This document shows, in pieces, positions 29,814 to 40,448 of a DNA stretch of 64,000 bases. The DNA is taken from assembly GCF_027359355.1 (NCBI RefSeq), contig NZ_CP114777.1, positions 1,612,001 through 1,676,000 of the forward strand. The letters run 5' to 3'. This DNA comes from Prochlorococcus marinus str. MIT 1214. Its GTDB lineage: Bacteria; Cyanobacteriota; Cyanobacteriia; PCC-6307; Cyanobiaceae. Within the stretch, counting starts at the first letter, position 1. Each line of letters opens with the position of its first letter. Below the pieces are notes generated by a model, which saw only the letters and a program-made list of their open reading frames with translations, made no database searches and was not told the origin of the DNA. Both the position numbers and the translations under genes were made by a program.

Positions 29814-29843
29814 ATAATTCAGTTGGGATATTACAGGTGTCAA
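29814..29843 (-). promoter_or_regulatory. Putative sigma70-type promoter of psbO
   Basis: On the minus strand a perfect TTGACA (29838-29843) stands 18 bases from AATTAT (29814-29819), a four-of-six match to TATAAT. The predicted start lies just ahead of the UUCG hairpin, leaving a leader of about 30 bases. Confidence 0.45.
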
Positions 29844-29995
29844 ATACTTCTTATCACAAGCATTTGACAGCTCTATACAACCCGTAGCTTTTGCTTTATC
29901 AGATTTGGTGCTCAGATTTCATTCAAAACCCTTTTGCAGCAGCCATTGTTGGCGTTAAGACTCTAATTTTTGGAAAAAAACAAATTCGGAAAAAA

Positions 29996-31264
29996 TCAAT
30001 AAATTGTCGATTTTATATTTCGAATTTCATCTAAAAGTTGATGGGATATTGCAAGTTTTGTTGAGAAAGGTAAGTTTTTGACCATTTTCTTTGGGCCTAG
30101 CAAAAAACCACTATTGAAGTTTTTATTAAATCCTTGCCCAGCTCTATCAATGGGATTTGCCATGAGAAGGTCACAACCTTTTAAAACCATTTTTTTCTTA
30201 CCCTTTTCAATGATTTCATTATCACTTCCTGTTTCAGCAGCAAAACCGAGGAAAATTTGATTTTCTAATTTTTTTCTCGTTTGATTTTTTATTAGGTCTG
30301 GAGTCATTTCTAAATCATCAAAAATGGACTTTAAAAAAAATTCTTTAGAGATTTTTTGCTCACTTGGACTATTTTTTTTGAAATCTGATATTGCTGCAGC
30401 CATAACAATGACTTGAGCAGATGGTTGTAAATCATCAATCTTTTCACCCATTTCTGATGAGCTTCTCACTGGATATGTATTAATTCCTTCAAGAAGATCT
30501 TCTTGGACGCTTATTGGACCATGCACTAAATCGACTTCTGCCCCTCTTAACTTTGCAGCTTGCGCTATCAAAACTCCCATCATTCCACTACTTCGATTTG
30601 TTAATTGTCTTGCGGCATCAAGATCTTCGACTGTAGGACCAGCTGAAACGAGAAATCTTATGTTTTTTAGATCTTTGGTGAGGAATTTTTTTTCTACGTT
30701 GAAAATAAATGCACTTTCAGAAGCTAATTCAATAATATCTAAATTAACCATTTTCCCATCACCAATCCTGTCGCAAGCTAAAAGTCCCTCGCTAGGTTCT
30801 AGGCTAATCACTTGGTCAATAGTCTTTACGTAATTCCAATTCTTTTTTACTGATTGATTTTCCCACATTGAAGTGTTCATTGCAGCAGCAAAAACCATTT
30901 GAGATTTACTAGCTAAGAGAATGCTCGCTAAAAGTCCCTCACCATTTCCACTGGTAAATTTGGATAAAGAGGTGGCGCTCAAAGGTGCAACAATAATGAG
31001 CTCTGCCCATTCAGCCAAAGCAATATGCAAAGGCTTGGTTTGAGAGTCATCCCACTGATCTTTATCTTGATAACATTTATTTCTGCTTAAAGTAGATAAA
31101 GATAACGGACTAACTAACTTAGATGCACTTTGCGTTATTACGCATTTGACTTCTACTCCGGCTTTAATTAGGCGACTAACTAAAATAGGAGCTTTAACAG
31201 CTGCAATACTTCCTGTGACAGCAACTAATATTTTTTTTCCAGATAAAGAGGTTAGATTATTCAT
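29996..31264 (-). CDS. coaBC: Phosphopantothenoylcysteine decarboxylase/synthase
   Basis: Bifunctional coenzyme A enzyme. The N-terminal flavoprotein CoaC domain starts with KKILVAVTGSIAAVKAP and has PLSATSLSKFTSGNGEGLLASILLAS and the PAMN-like AAAMNTSMW region. The C-terminal CoaB synthase domain begins at about residue 200 (IRFLVSAGPTVEDLDAARQLTNRSSGMMG) and includes MAAAISDFKK and GFAAETG. The 422 residues equal the usual fused length. It has been called dfp. Confidence 0.94.
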   Translation of the reverse strand: MNNLTSLSGKKILVAVTGSIAAVKAPILVSRLIKAGVEVKCVITQSASKLVSPLSLSTLSRNKCYQDKDQWDDSQTKPLHIALAEWAELIIVAPLSATSLSKFTSGNGEGLLASILLASKSQMVFAAAMNTSMWENQSVKKNWNYVKTIDQVISLEPSEGLLACDRIGDGKMVNLDIIELASESAFIFNVEKKFLTKDLKNIRFLVSAGPTVEDLDAARQLTNRSSGMMGVLIAQAAKLRGAEVDLVHGPISVQEDLLEGINTYPVRSSSEMGEKIDDLQPSAQVIVMAAAISDFKKNSPSEQKISKEFFLKSIFDDLEMTPDLIKNQTRKKLENQIFLGFAAETGSDNEIIEKGKKKMVLKGCDLLMANPIDRAGQGFNKNFNSGFLLGPKKMVKNLPFSTKLAISHQLLDEIRNIKSTIY

Positions 31265-31471
31265 GATATTTTTATTTTATATCAAATAGACCTTTAAAAG
31301 ATATTTCTCAAATTTTAAATAATGTGGATATTTCATATTATAAGAAATCTGATTTTTAAATCTCTTATGTAAATAATTTATTTTTGCTTTATTAGATCTT
31401 TCATTTATTATATTTATGTTAGTGATTTGTCTAATGAAAAAATTCTGAGTTAATTTTTTATCTTTTCTCTT

Positions 31472-31813
31472 ATGGCTCCAAGAATACAGAAAACATTTTT
31501 ATATAAGTCATCCACACTTTTTGTTGACAGGTTAGCAAATTGGGCGATAAATCCATGGAGAAGGTATTCATTGTTAGCAATAATTTTTTTGATAGGTTTT
31601 TTAATAGGTAGTTCTCTAGGTATGATTAATGGTGTACTAGCGTTGATGGATCCTGTTGGAGCATTTATTGCATTAATATTTTTGGAGATACTAATTAAAG
31701 CTAGATTTATTTTTCTAAAGTCTAAAAAACAAATAATACTGGTTAGGCTTTTTGATATGTTTAGAATAGGATTAGCATATGGACTCTTTTCCGAGGGTTT
31801 GAAACTCTTATAA
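31472..31813 (+). CDS. Ycf20-like membrane protein (DUF565)
   Basis: A 113-residue protein with two or three hydrophobic helices. The block NPWRRYSLLAIIFLIGFLIGSSLG is the Ycf20/DUF565 signature known from cyanobacteria and plastids. Plant relatives affect thermal dissipation of light energy, but no role is settled for the cyanobacterial protein. It stands alone on the plus strand and converges with pyrB, six bases apart. Confidence 0.8.
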   Translation: MAPRIQKTFLYKSSTLFVDRLANWAINPWRRYSLLAIIFLIGFLIGSSLGMINGVLALMDPVGAFIALIFLEILIKARFIFLKSKKQIILVRLFDMFRIGLAYGLFSEGLKLL

Positions 31814-31819
31814 ATATAA

Positions 31820-32839
31820 TTAATTTTTTTGATTTAACCCCAGTAAATACAACAAAGCCATTCTTATTGGAATACCATTTTCTACTTGCTTACTTATAAG
31901 ATTGATTGAATTGTCTTCCACTAATTGACTGCTTATTTCTATTCCTCTATTCACTGGCCCAGGATGAAGAACAGGAACTTTCTTGTCACACCATTGTAAG
32001 CTTTCATGTGTTATTCCATATTGTGAAAAATAACTATCAAGATCAGTAAGCATATTTTGCTTCATTCTCTCTTTCTGTAATCGAAGTGTCATAACTGCAT
32101 CAGTATTTTTTAATGCATCTTTTAGTGATCTTTCGATCAAAACTGATCCTCTCTTGTTGATTGGATCTAATCTTTGCCCTGGGGGGGGATTGAGAACAAA
32201 ATCAACGAATTCATTTGGAAGAAGGCTTGGAGGTCCACATAGTGTTACCTCAGCCCCACATGCAGTAAGAGCCCAAAGGTTTGATCTGGCAACTCTAGAA
32301 TGAAGAATATCTCCAACTATTGTGATCTTTTTATTTAAAAGACTATTAGTTGATGGTTCGCTTGGATTAAAGAAAGTAGCAAGTGTAAATAGATCCAAAA
32401 GACCTTGACTTGGATGGCTATGAAATCCATCACCGGCATTAAGAATGGATGTATTGATGTTATTTATGTCTACGTAATTAGCCAATTCTGCGGGCACATT
32501 TGTTGATTCATGCCTAATTACTAAGATATCAGCGCCCATTGAGATGTAAGTGAGAATCGTGTCTAAAGGAGTTTCTCCTTTGCTTAGAGAACTTGCTGAT
32601 ACAGAAAAATTTTGAACATCAGCAGATAGTCTCTTCGCTGCAAGTTCAAAGCTTGTTCTTGTTCTTGTACTTGGCTCGAAAAATAAGTTGGCGATTAATC
32701 TCCCTTGAAGCGCGGGAAGTTTTCGAGAGCTTGATTTATGGACATCTTTAAATCTTGTTGTTAGTTTTAAAACTGTGTTGTAATCCTCCAGAGAAAACGT
32801 AGATAGATCAAGAATGTGATTATGTTTCCAATTATTCAT
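31820..32839 (-). CDS. pyrB: Aspartate carbamoyltransferase catalytic subunit
   Basis: Second step of pyrimidine synthesis: carbamoyl phosphate plus aspartate gives carbamoyl aspartate. The 339 residues contain the carbamoyl-phosphate motif [13 protein letters not shown], the [14 protein letters not shown] block, [22 protein letters not shown] and [11 protein letters not shown]. No regulatory subunit gene is nearby. Its start overlaps the end of the methylpurine glycosylase gene by four bases, so the two are coupled. Confidence 0.96.
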   Translation of the reverse strand: MNNWKHNHILDLSTFSLEDYNTVLKLTTRFKDVHKSSSRKLPALQGRLIANLFFEPSTRTRTSFELAAKRLSADVQNFSVSASSLSKGETPLDTILTYISMGADILVIRHESTNVPAELANYVDINNINTSILNAGDGFHSHPSQGLLDLFTLATFFNPSEPSTNSLLNKKITIVGDILHSRVARSNLWALTACGAEVTLCGPPSLLPNEFVDFVLNPPPGQRLDPINKRGSVLIERSLKDALKNTDAVMTLRLQKERMKQNMLTDLDSYFSQYGITHESLQWCDKKVPVLHPGPVNRGIEISSQLVEDNSINLISKQVENGIPIRMALLYLLGLNQKN

Positions 32840-33405
32840 AATCCCTCAAATGTGGATGGTGACCAACACTTATTTTTTGGTGGAATTCTATCTCCTTTAA
32901 CCCTTTTGCTAACACTTCTACTACTTTGAAGGTACCAACGCCAAGGTATATCTTTAGCTTGCGAAATGCCAATTCTTGTGGTCTGAACAATATTTCCCAT
33001 TCTTGTTATGTTTTCTCCCTCTTTTAACCAAAAATCATTTGCAGGTGACAAGGGTAAATTATCAAAATTCCTATTTAATCCAAATCTTTTTGCCAATAAT
33101 CCTGGCCCAGAAGCAATTCTTTCGTTTTCTCCTTTTATCGCTATAGATCGAAGAAGTACGCCATTTGCCCAGTTTTTCTTTCCGGTAACAATATTTACGC
33201 AACTATTAATGCCGTATGAAAGATATATATAAAAGTTGCCAGGTTCACCAAAGAGGGTTTCGTTCCTTTGAGTTCTTCCTGAGAAACCATGGCATGAGGC
33301 TTCTTCTTGAGAATAAGCCTCGGTTTCAACAATTACGCCAGAAAGATAGCTGTTTTTTGATATACGCTTAATTAAAAAACAGCCAATTAGGTTAGGCGCG
33401 ACCAA
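32836..33405 (-). CDS. Methylpurine-DNA glycosylase (AAG family), start unresolved
   Basis: Removes alkylated purines such as 3-methyladenine from DNA. The family core is clear: [18 protein letters not shown] (active-site glutamate region), [30 protein letters not shown], and [12 protein letters not shown]. The first possible start codon is the TTG at 33405. However, the frame upstream, open to 33474, reads [11 protein letters not shown], which matches the conserved N-terminus of the family (FYxxP...APxLLG). The functional start may be a non-standard codon, for example ATC at 33447. Confidence 0.88.
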   Translation of the reverse strand: MVAPNLIGCFLIKRISKNSYLSGVIVETEAYSQEEASCHGFSGRTQRNETLFGEPGNFYIYLSYGINSCVNIVTGKKNWANGVLLRSIAIKGENERIASGPGLLAKRFGLNRNFDNLPLSPANDFWLKEGENITRMGNIVQTTRIGISQAKDIPWRWYLQSSRSVSKRVKGDRIPPKNKCWSPSTFEGL

Positions 33406-33659
33406 ATGAGATGGCCTTGAGAAGAATTCTCTTGTAAGAAGTGAGATTTGCTTACTATTCCTTTTTAATTCATATTACTGACTGAATAATAGATTTCTCT
33501 ATCTTGTGGATCAATCTACTAACACTTAGGATTTCCTAAAAGGCATTCAGATGGCAGAATGGTGCACGAACTTATTCTTCTAGAGGAAAGTCCTAGATCT
33601 TTTACTAATAAGGCCTCCTTCTCATTATCTAATTATCTTCTTAATTTTCTAACATAAAA

Positions 33660-33947
33660 ATGACTAAAATCTCTTCATCTGATGTCCGTAAGGTTGCAAA
33701 GTTAGCTCGTTTAGAACTTCCAGAAGATCAAATAGAAACGTATACAGATCAACTAGAAGAAATACTTTCATATGTTGATCAACTGAAAGAAATAGATACT
33801 GACAATATCCTTCCAACTACTAGAGCTGTAGAGGTGGTTAATGCAATGAGAGAGGATTTAGTTGAAGTTAATTGTTCAAGAGAAGATCTTCTTAATCAAG
33901 CACCTCATAGGGAAGGTGATTTTTTTAGGGTTCCGAAAATACTTTGA
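33660..33947 (+). CDS. gatC: Aspartyl/glutamyl-tRNA amidotransferase subunit C
   Basis: Small subunit of the GatCAB complex that converts Glu-tRNA(Gln), and in some species Asp-tRNA(Asn), to the correct aminoacyl-tRNA. The 95 residues show [36 protein letters not shown] and, near the end, [12 protein letters not shown], both typical. The upstream 250-base gap has no other gene. It converges with crtR at a nine-base gap. Confidence 0.95.
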   Translation: MTKISSSDVRKVAKLARLELPEDQIETYTDQLEEILSYVDQLKEIDTDNILPTTRAVEVVNAMREDLVEVNCSREDLLNQAPHREGDFFRVPKIL

Positions 33948-33956
33948 ATTTTGTAA

Positions 33957-34991
33957 TTATCTTTTACTTTCTGTTCTAATTCTTGTTTTATGGATTAATT
34001 TTATATATTTTTTTCTCCAATTATTTTTTGGTAATATTCTTGCCATTGTTCTCATATTACTTCGGCTTTCTTTGTGACTTCTAATTCCAAAAAAAACATC
34101 ATAAATAAAATTTAGACTATCTTTTTTACTTTCAAAAATCCCCATTCTTTGAGGTGAACCTTTTTGATCTAAAAGTGGTTTTGTGGCCTCGTAAGCTGGC
34201 TTATATTCAAACCATGGAATAGAGGGCCATAAATGATGAACTAAATGATAATTTTGTCCCATTATTAGTAAGTTCATTAATTTACTTGGATAAACTCTTG
34301 CATTTCTCCATCTATTCCTAGAATCAAAAGGTCGATGTGGTAGATAATCAAAAAATATTCCTAAAGTCACTCCAACCATTAATGCTGGTCCGAACCATAA
34401 ATTATAAATAACATTCATAAAATTATATTTAACTCCTGCAATTATGATGCAAATAAAGATTCCTCTCTCAATTCCCCATTGCATTAGTTCAAACTTTCTC
34501 CAAAGTTTTCGCTCAAAGAAAAAATATTCATGGTAAAAAAATCTTGGAGCAATTAACCAAATAGGACCAAAAGTGCTAACTATGTGATCGGGGTCGTTTT
34601 TTGGGTCATTAACGTATTTGTGATGCTCTAGATGAACTCTTGTGAATACTGGGAAACTAAAACCTAGTAATATGGCTGATCCATGACCCATGAATTGATT
34701 GATCCATTTATTTGGATGGGCAGCATTGTGACAGGCATCATGAATAACGGTCCCTTCCATATGAAGAGCTAAATAAGCCAATGCGACCAAAATTGGTAAC
34801 GGCCAGTTCCCCTGATACCACTGCCAAACAGTAAGAATTGCAAGAAAATATCCACCAAAGAAAAGACCTAAAGTTACGTTTAAAGGCTTAGGAGGATCAA
34901 GATATTCTTGGATCTCATTTTGCCAGTCGCGTAATGACTTCAGTTTTTCCGTTGCCTTATTTTTGTCAGACCTCGATAAGCACTGGGTCAT
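33957..34991 (-). CDS. crtR: Beta-carotene hydroxylase CrtR
   Basis: Membrane di-iron enzyme that hydroxylates beta-ionone rings to make zeaxanthin, the main photoprotective carotenoid of Prochlorococcus. The 344 residues show the fatty-acid-desaturase-type histidine boxes HDACHNAAH, HLEHHKY and HLVHH, separated by hydrophobic spans. Together with the N-terminal LDPPKPLN they identify the cyanobacterial CrtR class. The gene follows tRNA-Leu on the same strand. Confidence 0.93.
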   Translation of the reverse strand: MTQCLSRSDKNKATEKLKSLRDWQNEIQEYLDPPKPLNVTLGLFFGGYFLAILTVWQWYQGNWPLPILVALAYLALHMEGTVIHDACHNAAHPNKWINQFMGHGSAILLGFSFPVFTRVHLEHHKYVNDPKNDPDHIVSTFGPIWLIAPRFFYHEYFFFERKLWRKFELMQWGIERGIFICIIIAGVKYNFMNVIYNLWFGPALMVGVTLGIFFDYLPHRPFDSRNRWRNARVYPSKLMNLLIMGQNYHLVHHLWPSIPWFEYKPAYEATKPLLDQKGSPQRMGIFESKKDSLNFIYDVFFGIRSHKESRSNMRTMARILPKNNWRKKYIKLIHKTRIRTESKR

Positions 34992-35040
34992 TACTTGATG
35001 TGATTGAGATTAAATGAGCTAGTACAGCTTAATTAAAAAA

Positions 35041-35123
35041 TGCCCACCGGGAGACTTGAACTCCCACGACATAAAGTCACTGGTACCTAAAACCAGCGCG
35101 TCTACCAATTCCGCCAGGTGGGC
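35041..35123 (-). tRNA. tRNA-Leu (anticodon TAG)
   Basis: The minus strand folds as a class II tRNA of 83 bases including the discriminator A. The acceptor stem is GCCCACC/GGTGGGC, the anticodon stem is CTGGT/ACCAG with loop TTTAGGT (anticodon TAG), there is a long variable arm, and the T-arm is GGGAGTTCAAGTCTCCC. The CCA end is not encoded. Confidence 0.97.
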
Positions 35124-35325
35124 CAAAGGCTTTGACCGATTGTCAGTTAATTCTAGCAGCTCATTGATGGCTATTTAAAGACTATTTTTGATTCGTGAAG
35201 GTGAAAAAGTTTATGTGATTTTCAGATTTGTATATGAGAAGTTTGAAAATCTCTTTTTTTGACGCATGATTTTTAGTTGTTTAATCAGCGCCTTCACTAC
35301 AAAATAAACTCATATTGAGAAAAAT

Positions 35326-35844
35326 ATGGTTGTTTCTATTTCTGGATACTTATTCCTTTTTGTTGGGCTTTTGATATTGGCTTTACCTTTAATGCTTGTG
35401 GAATTAAGTAGGCCTAGGGATTGGTTGATGGGCGGACTTTTTTTATTTTTAGGATTATTTCTTTTAGTAGAGAATGATCTTTTAAAAGGCTCAATAAATT
35501 TACTTGTTATTTCTATGGCAATTTTGTATGGAAAAATGATTTTAGAAATTATTCAAAACAGATGGTACCAATTAAGTTCTGAAGAAAAAAAGCGGATTGG
35601 ATCGTTTAAAAGATGGTTTGAATCTTTTAAACAGCTCGGTCAAAGTTTTGCCTTAATGGGTAATGGCTTTTTAAATTTGTTTAAAGGCTTCACTACAAAA
35701 TCTGAAAAACCTTTAAAAGAAAAAAAATGGGTTCATCCAGAATTGCAAGAAGAAGTTAAGAAGAAAGTAGTTGATCGATCTGGATCAATTGATTCCAATA
35801 AGCTCAGAAATAAAGAATTCTCTGAAAACGAAGAAACTTCTTGA
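35326..35844 (+). CDS. Ycf66-like membrane protein
   Basis: The 172 residues begin with two or three hydrophobic helices (ISGYLFLFVGLLILALPLMLVE, then WLMGGLFLFLGLFLLVE and INLLVISMAILYGKMILEII). The layout and the WYQLSSEEK block resemble Ycf66 of cyanobacteria and plastids, a family without an established function. The C-terminal 90 residues are highly charged and probably stromal/cytoplasmic. It precedes ileS by 51 bases. Confidence 0.65.
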   Translation: MVVSISGYLFLFVGLLILALPLMLVELSRPRDWLMGGLFLFLGLFLLVENDLLKGSINLLVISMAILYGKMILEIIQNRWYQLSSEEKKRIGSFKRWFESFKQLGQSFALMGNGFLNLFKGFTTKSEKPLKEKKWVHPELQEEVKKKVVDRSGSIDSNKLRNKEFSENEETS

Positions 35845-35895
35845 TAAGGTTAAAAGGCCTCAGGCAACCATGATGACTAATGAATATTTCTCAAA

Positions 35896-38799
35896 GTGAA
35901 TAATGTCAATAAAGATTCTCAAAAGGATCGTCCCACTTACAAAGACACTCTCAACCTTTTGCAGACTAATTTTGGGATGAGGGCAAATGCAACTCTAAGA
36001 GAACCTGAGTTGCAAGCTTTTTGGAGTGAAAAAAAGATAGATTTTGAATTAGGCTTAAAGAATTCTGGAGAGACTTTTACGTTGCATGACGGCCCACCAT
36101 ATGCAAATGGGACGCTTCATATGGGTCATGCTCTAAACAAAGTACTTAAGGACATAATCAATAAATTTCAAATAATGAAAGGAAAAAAAGTTTGTTATAT
36201 ACCTGGATGGGATTGCCATGGATTGCCTATTGAATTGAAAGTTCTACAAGCAATGGATAAAAAACAACGAGCCGAATTAACCCCTATTAAGTTGAGAAAA
36301 AAAGCAGCTGCTTATGCAAAAAAGCAAGTTTCCCAACAAATGGATGGTTTTAAAAGATGGGGAATATGGGGGGATTGGGATCAACCATATTTAAGTTTAG
36401 ACAAAAAGTTTGAAGCCTCTCAGATCAAGTTGTTTGGCCAAATGGTCTTTAAAGGATATATATATCGAGGTCTAAAACCAGTTCATTGGAGTCCAAGTTC
36501 TCAAACAGCTTTGGCCGAAGCCGAATTAGAATATCCGATCGGTCATGTTAGCAAAAGTATTTATGTGGGATTTAAAGTTGATCAAATTCCAAGAACATTA
36601 ACTCAAGAAATTTCAAAGCAAGCTCCAGATCTATTTAATTCTGAAGGACAAATAAAAGAAGTTAAACTTGTTATTTGGACTACCACCCCCTGGACAATTC
36701 CTGCAAATGAGGCCATATCTGTTAACCAAAAATTAGATTATGTAATAGCACAAAGTGCTGATGGCCTATTGATAATTACTGCTAATGATCTTTTGGATGA
36801 AGTATCTGAGAGTGTGGGAATTAATTATGAGAAAAGGGTATTAATAAAAGGATCAATATTAGATGGAATTATATATAAACACCCTTTATTTGATAAAAGA
36901 AGCCCTGTTGTTTTAGGAGGAGATTATATTACAACTGACTCAGGTACTGGACTAGTGCATACTGCTCCAGGTCATGGTGTTGATGACTTTAATACTGGTA
37001 AAAAATATAAGTTACCAATTTCTTGCCCAGTTGATGCAAAAGGTTTTCTGACTAAGGAAGCTGGAAAATTTGAAGGCCTAAATGTATTAAAAGACGCTAA
37101 CATTGTTATAATAAAAGATCTCATTAGTACTGGATCTTTACTTAAAGAAATTCCATATGAACATAAGTATCCTTATGATTGGAGAACTAAAAAACCAACT
37201 ATTTTTAGAGCTACAGAACAATGGTTCGCTTCTGTTGAAGGATTTAGGGATAAAGCACTTTCTGCAATAGAAGATGTTATTTGGCTACCTGAATCTGGAA
37301 AAAATAGAATTGATTCTATGGTTAGAGAAAGAGGGGATTGGTGTATTTCTCGACAAAGAACTTGGGGAGTACCAATACCAGTATTTTATGAAAAAGATGG
37401 AAATCAAATTTTGCTAAATAAAGAAACCATTGCTCACATAGCTGACTTATTTTCTATCCATGGAGCAGATATTTGGTGGGAATATGAAGTGTCTCAGCTA
37501 TTACCTCCTTCGTATGTAAATGAGGCAGATCGATGGCAAAAAGGTACTGATACTATGGATGTTTGGTTTGACTCTGGCTCTAGTTGGTCTTCAGTTATTT
37601 CTAAGAAAGAAAGTTTAAATTATCCAGCAGATTTGTATTTGGAGGGATCAGATCAGCACAGGGGTTGGTTTCAGTCCTCTTTATTAACTTCGGTAGCAGT
37701 AAATGAACATGCACCTTTCAAAAAGGTCCTTACACATGGTTTTGCATTAGATGAGAATGGCAGAAAAATGAGTAAATCCTTAGGAAATATTATTGACCCT
37801 TTAGTTATAATTAATGGTGGTTCAAATAAAAAAGTAGACCCTGCTTATGGAGCTGATGTGTTAAGGCTTTGGGTTAGTTCTGTTGATTATTCTGCAGATG
37901 TTCCTATTGGATCAAATATACTTAAGCAAATTTCTGATGTTTATCGTAAGGTTAGAAATACATCTAGGTATCTATTAGGAAACCTATATGATTTTGATTA
38001 TAAAACTGACGCCATAGAGATTTCAGAATTGCCTTTATTAGATAAATGGATGTTGAATAGAACAGCTGAAGTAATAGATGAAATAACAGATGCATACTCT
38101 AATTTTGAATTCTCGAAATTCTTCCAAACAATTCAGAATTTTTGTGTAGTTGACCTATCCAATTTTTACTTAGATATTGCAAAAGATAGGTTGTATGTGA
38201 GCTCTAGATCTGAATTCAGGAGAAGAAGTTGTCAGACGGTTTTATCCTTGCTTATTGAGAAAATATCTGGATTAATTGCACCTGTTTTATGTCATATGGC
38301 AGAGGATATTTGGCAAAATATTCCATATAGCTTAGAGGAAGACTCAGTCTTTCAAAGAGGATGGCCTAAGGTTTCGGAATTATGGCGAAATAATAGTCTT
38401 AATGTTCATGTAGCTGAACTCCGCAAACTTAGAACAGTTATTAATCGTATGTTGGAGAGCTGTCGAAATAATCAGGAACTAGGTTCTTCTTTAGAAGCCT
38501 CAGTAAGAGTTGATACCTCTGATGAAAAAGTGAAAGATGCTATCGAATGGTTATCTCAAGGAGAATCTAATAAGGTTGATGTCTTGAGAGATTGGTTCCT
38601 TGTTTCATCTCTCCAAATTGGTGGTGAGCCTTGGGCTGAAGTTTTAGTTAGTGAGGATAATGATATCGCTTCCGTCGACATTGCTAAAGCTAAAGGATTT
38701 AAATGTGAAAGATGCTGGCATTATGAAATTGAGATGAGCAATAATAAACAACATCCTAATATTTGTAAAAGGTGCGAAAAAATAGTTTTAGCTATTTAA
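35896..38799 (+). CDS. ileS: Isoleucyl-tRNA synthetase
   Basis: Class I aminoacyl-tRNA synthetase of 967 residues. The HIGH box is in [14 protein letters not shown], the editing (CP1) domain includes [11 protein letters not shown], the KMSKS box is in [10 protein letters not shown], and the C-terminal zinc finger is formed by CERCWHYE and CKRC. This is the bacterial type. The start is GTG at 35896. It converges with the DUF3177 gene after a 35-base gap without a hairpin. Confidence 0.98.
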   Translation: MNNVNKDSQKDRPTYKDTLNLLQTNFGMRANATLREPELQAFWSEKKIDFELGLKNSGETFTLHDGPPYANGTLHMGHALNKVLKDIINKFQIMKGKKVCYIPGWDCHGLPIELKVLQAMDKKQRAELTPIKLRKKAAAYAKKQVSQQMDGFKRWGIWGDWDQPYLSLDKKFEASQIKLFGQMVFKGYIYRGLKPVHWSPSSQTALAEAELEYPIGHVSKSIYVGFKVDQIPRTLTQEISKQAPDLFNSEGQIKEVKLVIWTTTPWTIPANEAISVNQKLDYVIAQSADGLLIITANDLLDEVSESVGINYEKRVLIKGSILDGIIYKHPLFDKRSPVVLGGDYITTDSGTGLVHTAPGHGVDDFNTGKKYKLPISCPVDAKGFLTKEAGKFEGLNVLKDANIVIIKDLISTGSLLKEIPYEHKYPYDWRTKKPTIFRATEQWFASVEGFRDKALSAIEDVIWLPESGKNRIDSMVRERGDWCISRQRTWGVPIPVFYEKDGNQILLNKETIAHIADLFSIHGADIWWEYEVSQLLPPSYVNEADRWQKGTDTMDVWFDSGSSWSSVISKKESLNYPADLYLEGSDQHRGWFQSSLLTSVAVNEHAPFKKVLTHGFALDENGRKMSKSLGNIIDPLVIINGGSNKKVDPAYGADVLRLWVSSVDYSADVPIGSNILKQISDVYRKVRNTSRYLLGNLYDFDYKTDAIEISELPLLDKWMLNRTAEVIDEITDAYSNFEFSKFFQTIQNFCVVDLSNFYLDIAKDRLYVSSRSEFRRRSCQTVLSLLIEKISGLIAPVLCHMAEDIWQNIPYSLEEDSVFQRGWPKVSELWRNNSLNVHVAELRKLRTVINRMLESCRNNQELGSSLEASVRVDTSDEKVKDAIEWLSQGESNKVDVLRDWFLVSSLQIGGEPWAEVLVSEDNDIASVDIAKAKGFKCERCWHYEIEMSNNKQHPNICKRCEKIVLAI

Positions 38800-38834
38800 A
38801 TAGGAATTAACATTTAATATTAAAGTTATGAGTT

Positions 38835-39446
38835 TTAAAATTTACCGGCGAAACGACCATTCTTTGGCAATTGGATAATTAACCATTGAAGTAAACCTAT
38901 TAAATATAATATAAGAGCTAAATATGCAAAAAATGTAGCAAATCCTATGCTCCAATTACCGTCTAAAACAAATTTTATTATTGTTTTTGTTGTCATGAAA
39001 GAATGAAATGGAATTTCTCTCCAAGTATCACAATAGCTCTCATTAATTGAATTTAAGCATCTCCAACTAAATAGATGTAGTCCAGTATTTAATAGGGACC
39101 AAAAAGATAAAGTCCATCGCCAAATTCGTGTAGTTAAAGCAATGGGTTTATAAGAAGGCATTTCATCAATTTCTTCATTGAGATCAAACCAAAACCAAAT
39201 AGAACCGACCATCAGTATTGGTGCAATGAATGAGATTAATTGCCCCAACTGGCTTTCAACACTAAGGAATAAAAGGTTTATCGCATAAAGACTAGAAACT
39301 TTCCAGTAAATTGATAAAAGTCGATCAATAGATCTTAAATTCGAAATTTTTGCCCAAATCAATAGGTATAATGGGAGTCCAAATGCGAAGGTAGCCGCAA
39401 TTCGATATGAGAGCCAAACTAAAATTTGGAATTGAGTTTCAGTCAA
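38835..39446 (-). CDS. DUF3177-like membrane protein
   Basis: A 203-residue integral membrane protein with about five hydrophobic helices. One soluble loop (DLNEEIDEMPSYKPIA) lies in the middle and another holds two cysteines (CLNSINESYCDTW). It looks like the cyanobacteria-specific DUF3177 family, whose function I do not know. It has no close same-strand partner. Confidence 0.7.
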   Translation of the reverse strand: MTETQFQILVWLSYRIAATFAFGLPLYLLIWAKISNLRSIDRLLSIYWKVSSLYAINLLFLSVESQLGQLISFIAPILMVGSIWFWFDLNEEIDEMPSYKPIALTTRIWRWTLSFWSLLNTGLHLFSWRCLNSINESYCDTWREIPFHSFMTTKTIIKFVLDGNWSIGFATFFAYLALILYLIGLLQWLIIQLPKNGRFAGKF

Positions 39447-39723
39447 AAAAAAATCACATTCAGATGTATTATCAACCTTAATGTATTCTTTTTATGATTA
39501 ATCTTAATGATTAAAGTGTTTTCTATATATTTGAAGACCTTCTTAGTCTTTGCATCCAATTCAGCTCATAGATTGATTAATGATTATCTATCTACTCAAG
39601 TCAATTAATTATTAGACTCTAAGTAAAAAATTTATAAATTGGTTGGTGTTTATACTCTGTTTTGAAAAGATCAATTAACTTGCTAATATAAGAAACTGAT
39701 TTATTGATATCCAGTTCAATTCT

Positions 39724-40368
39724 GTGAGACAACATGTAAATCCTCTAAGTCAATTTTTTCAGTTACCATTATCACTTCCAAGTAAGAATGTTCTTTTTAA
39801 GAAATCTCATAATCCAATTCATTTAGATATTGGATCTGCGAAAGGTGAATTCCTTATGGAATTAGCAATAAAAAACTCTGACTGGAATTTTGTTGGGCTT
39901 GAGATAAGAGAACCTCTTGTTAGATTATCTGAAAAAAAAAGAATAAAATTAAACTTAAACAATTTAAAATTCCTATTTTGTAATGTGAATGTCAGTCTAG
40001 ATGAATGGTTATCAGATTTAGACTATGGCCAATTAAAAAGAGTTTCAATACAATTTCCAGACCCGTGGTTTAAAAGAAAACACTTCAAAAGGAGAGTTTT
40101 ACAAAAAAATCTTATCAACTCAATTGCTAAATCTATGATTAAGGATGGTGAAATATTTATTCAAAGTGATATTTTAAAACTTTTTGAGTCTATGACTAAT
40201 ACGATTGATAAAAGTAGATACTTTAATAGAAAAGATCTAGGAGATCTTAGCTTTATTGATAAGAACCCTTATAATGTTAATACAGATAGAGAATTATTCT
40301 CTCTAAAGAAAAATTTTCCAATTTACAGAGTAATGTATATTAGGAATAGTCTATTATTCATTGATTAA
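39724..40368 (+). CDS. trmB: tRNA (guanine-N7-)-methyltransferase
   Basis: Methylates G46 in the tRNA variable loop. The 214 residues have the SAM-binding block HLDIGSAKGEFLMELA, EIREPLV, and the catalytic region IQFPDPWFKRKHFKRRVLQ, all diagnostic of TrmB. The start is GTG at 39724. The 277-base gap upstream, towards the divergent DUF3177 gene, shows no feature I can name. Confidence 0.94.
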   Translation: MRQHVNPLSQFFQLPLSLPSKNVLFKKSHNPIHLDIGSAKGEFLMELAIKNSDWNFVGLEIREPLVRLSEKKRIKLNLNNLKFLFCNVNVSLDEWLSDLDYGQLKRVSIQFPDPWFKRKHFKRRVLQKNLINSIAKSMIKDGEIFIQSDILKLFESMTNTIDKSRYFNRKDLGDLSFIDKNPYNVNTDRELFSLKKNFPIYRVMYIRNSLLFID

Positions 40369-40448
40369 GTAAATTTATTATTAAGATATAGGATATGTTT
40401 TAATTCAAAGTTTATGCATATAATTAAAAGTATAAAGTATTAATTCTG

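Noticed and set aside
33583-33593. GAGGAAAGTCC, which resembles the 5' core of RNase P RNA
   Set aside because: Only 66 bases remain before gatC, and the rest of the conserved RNase P core is absent, so this is a chance match.
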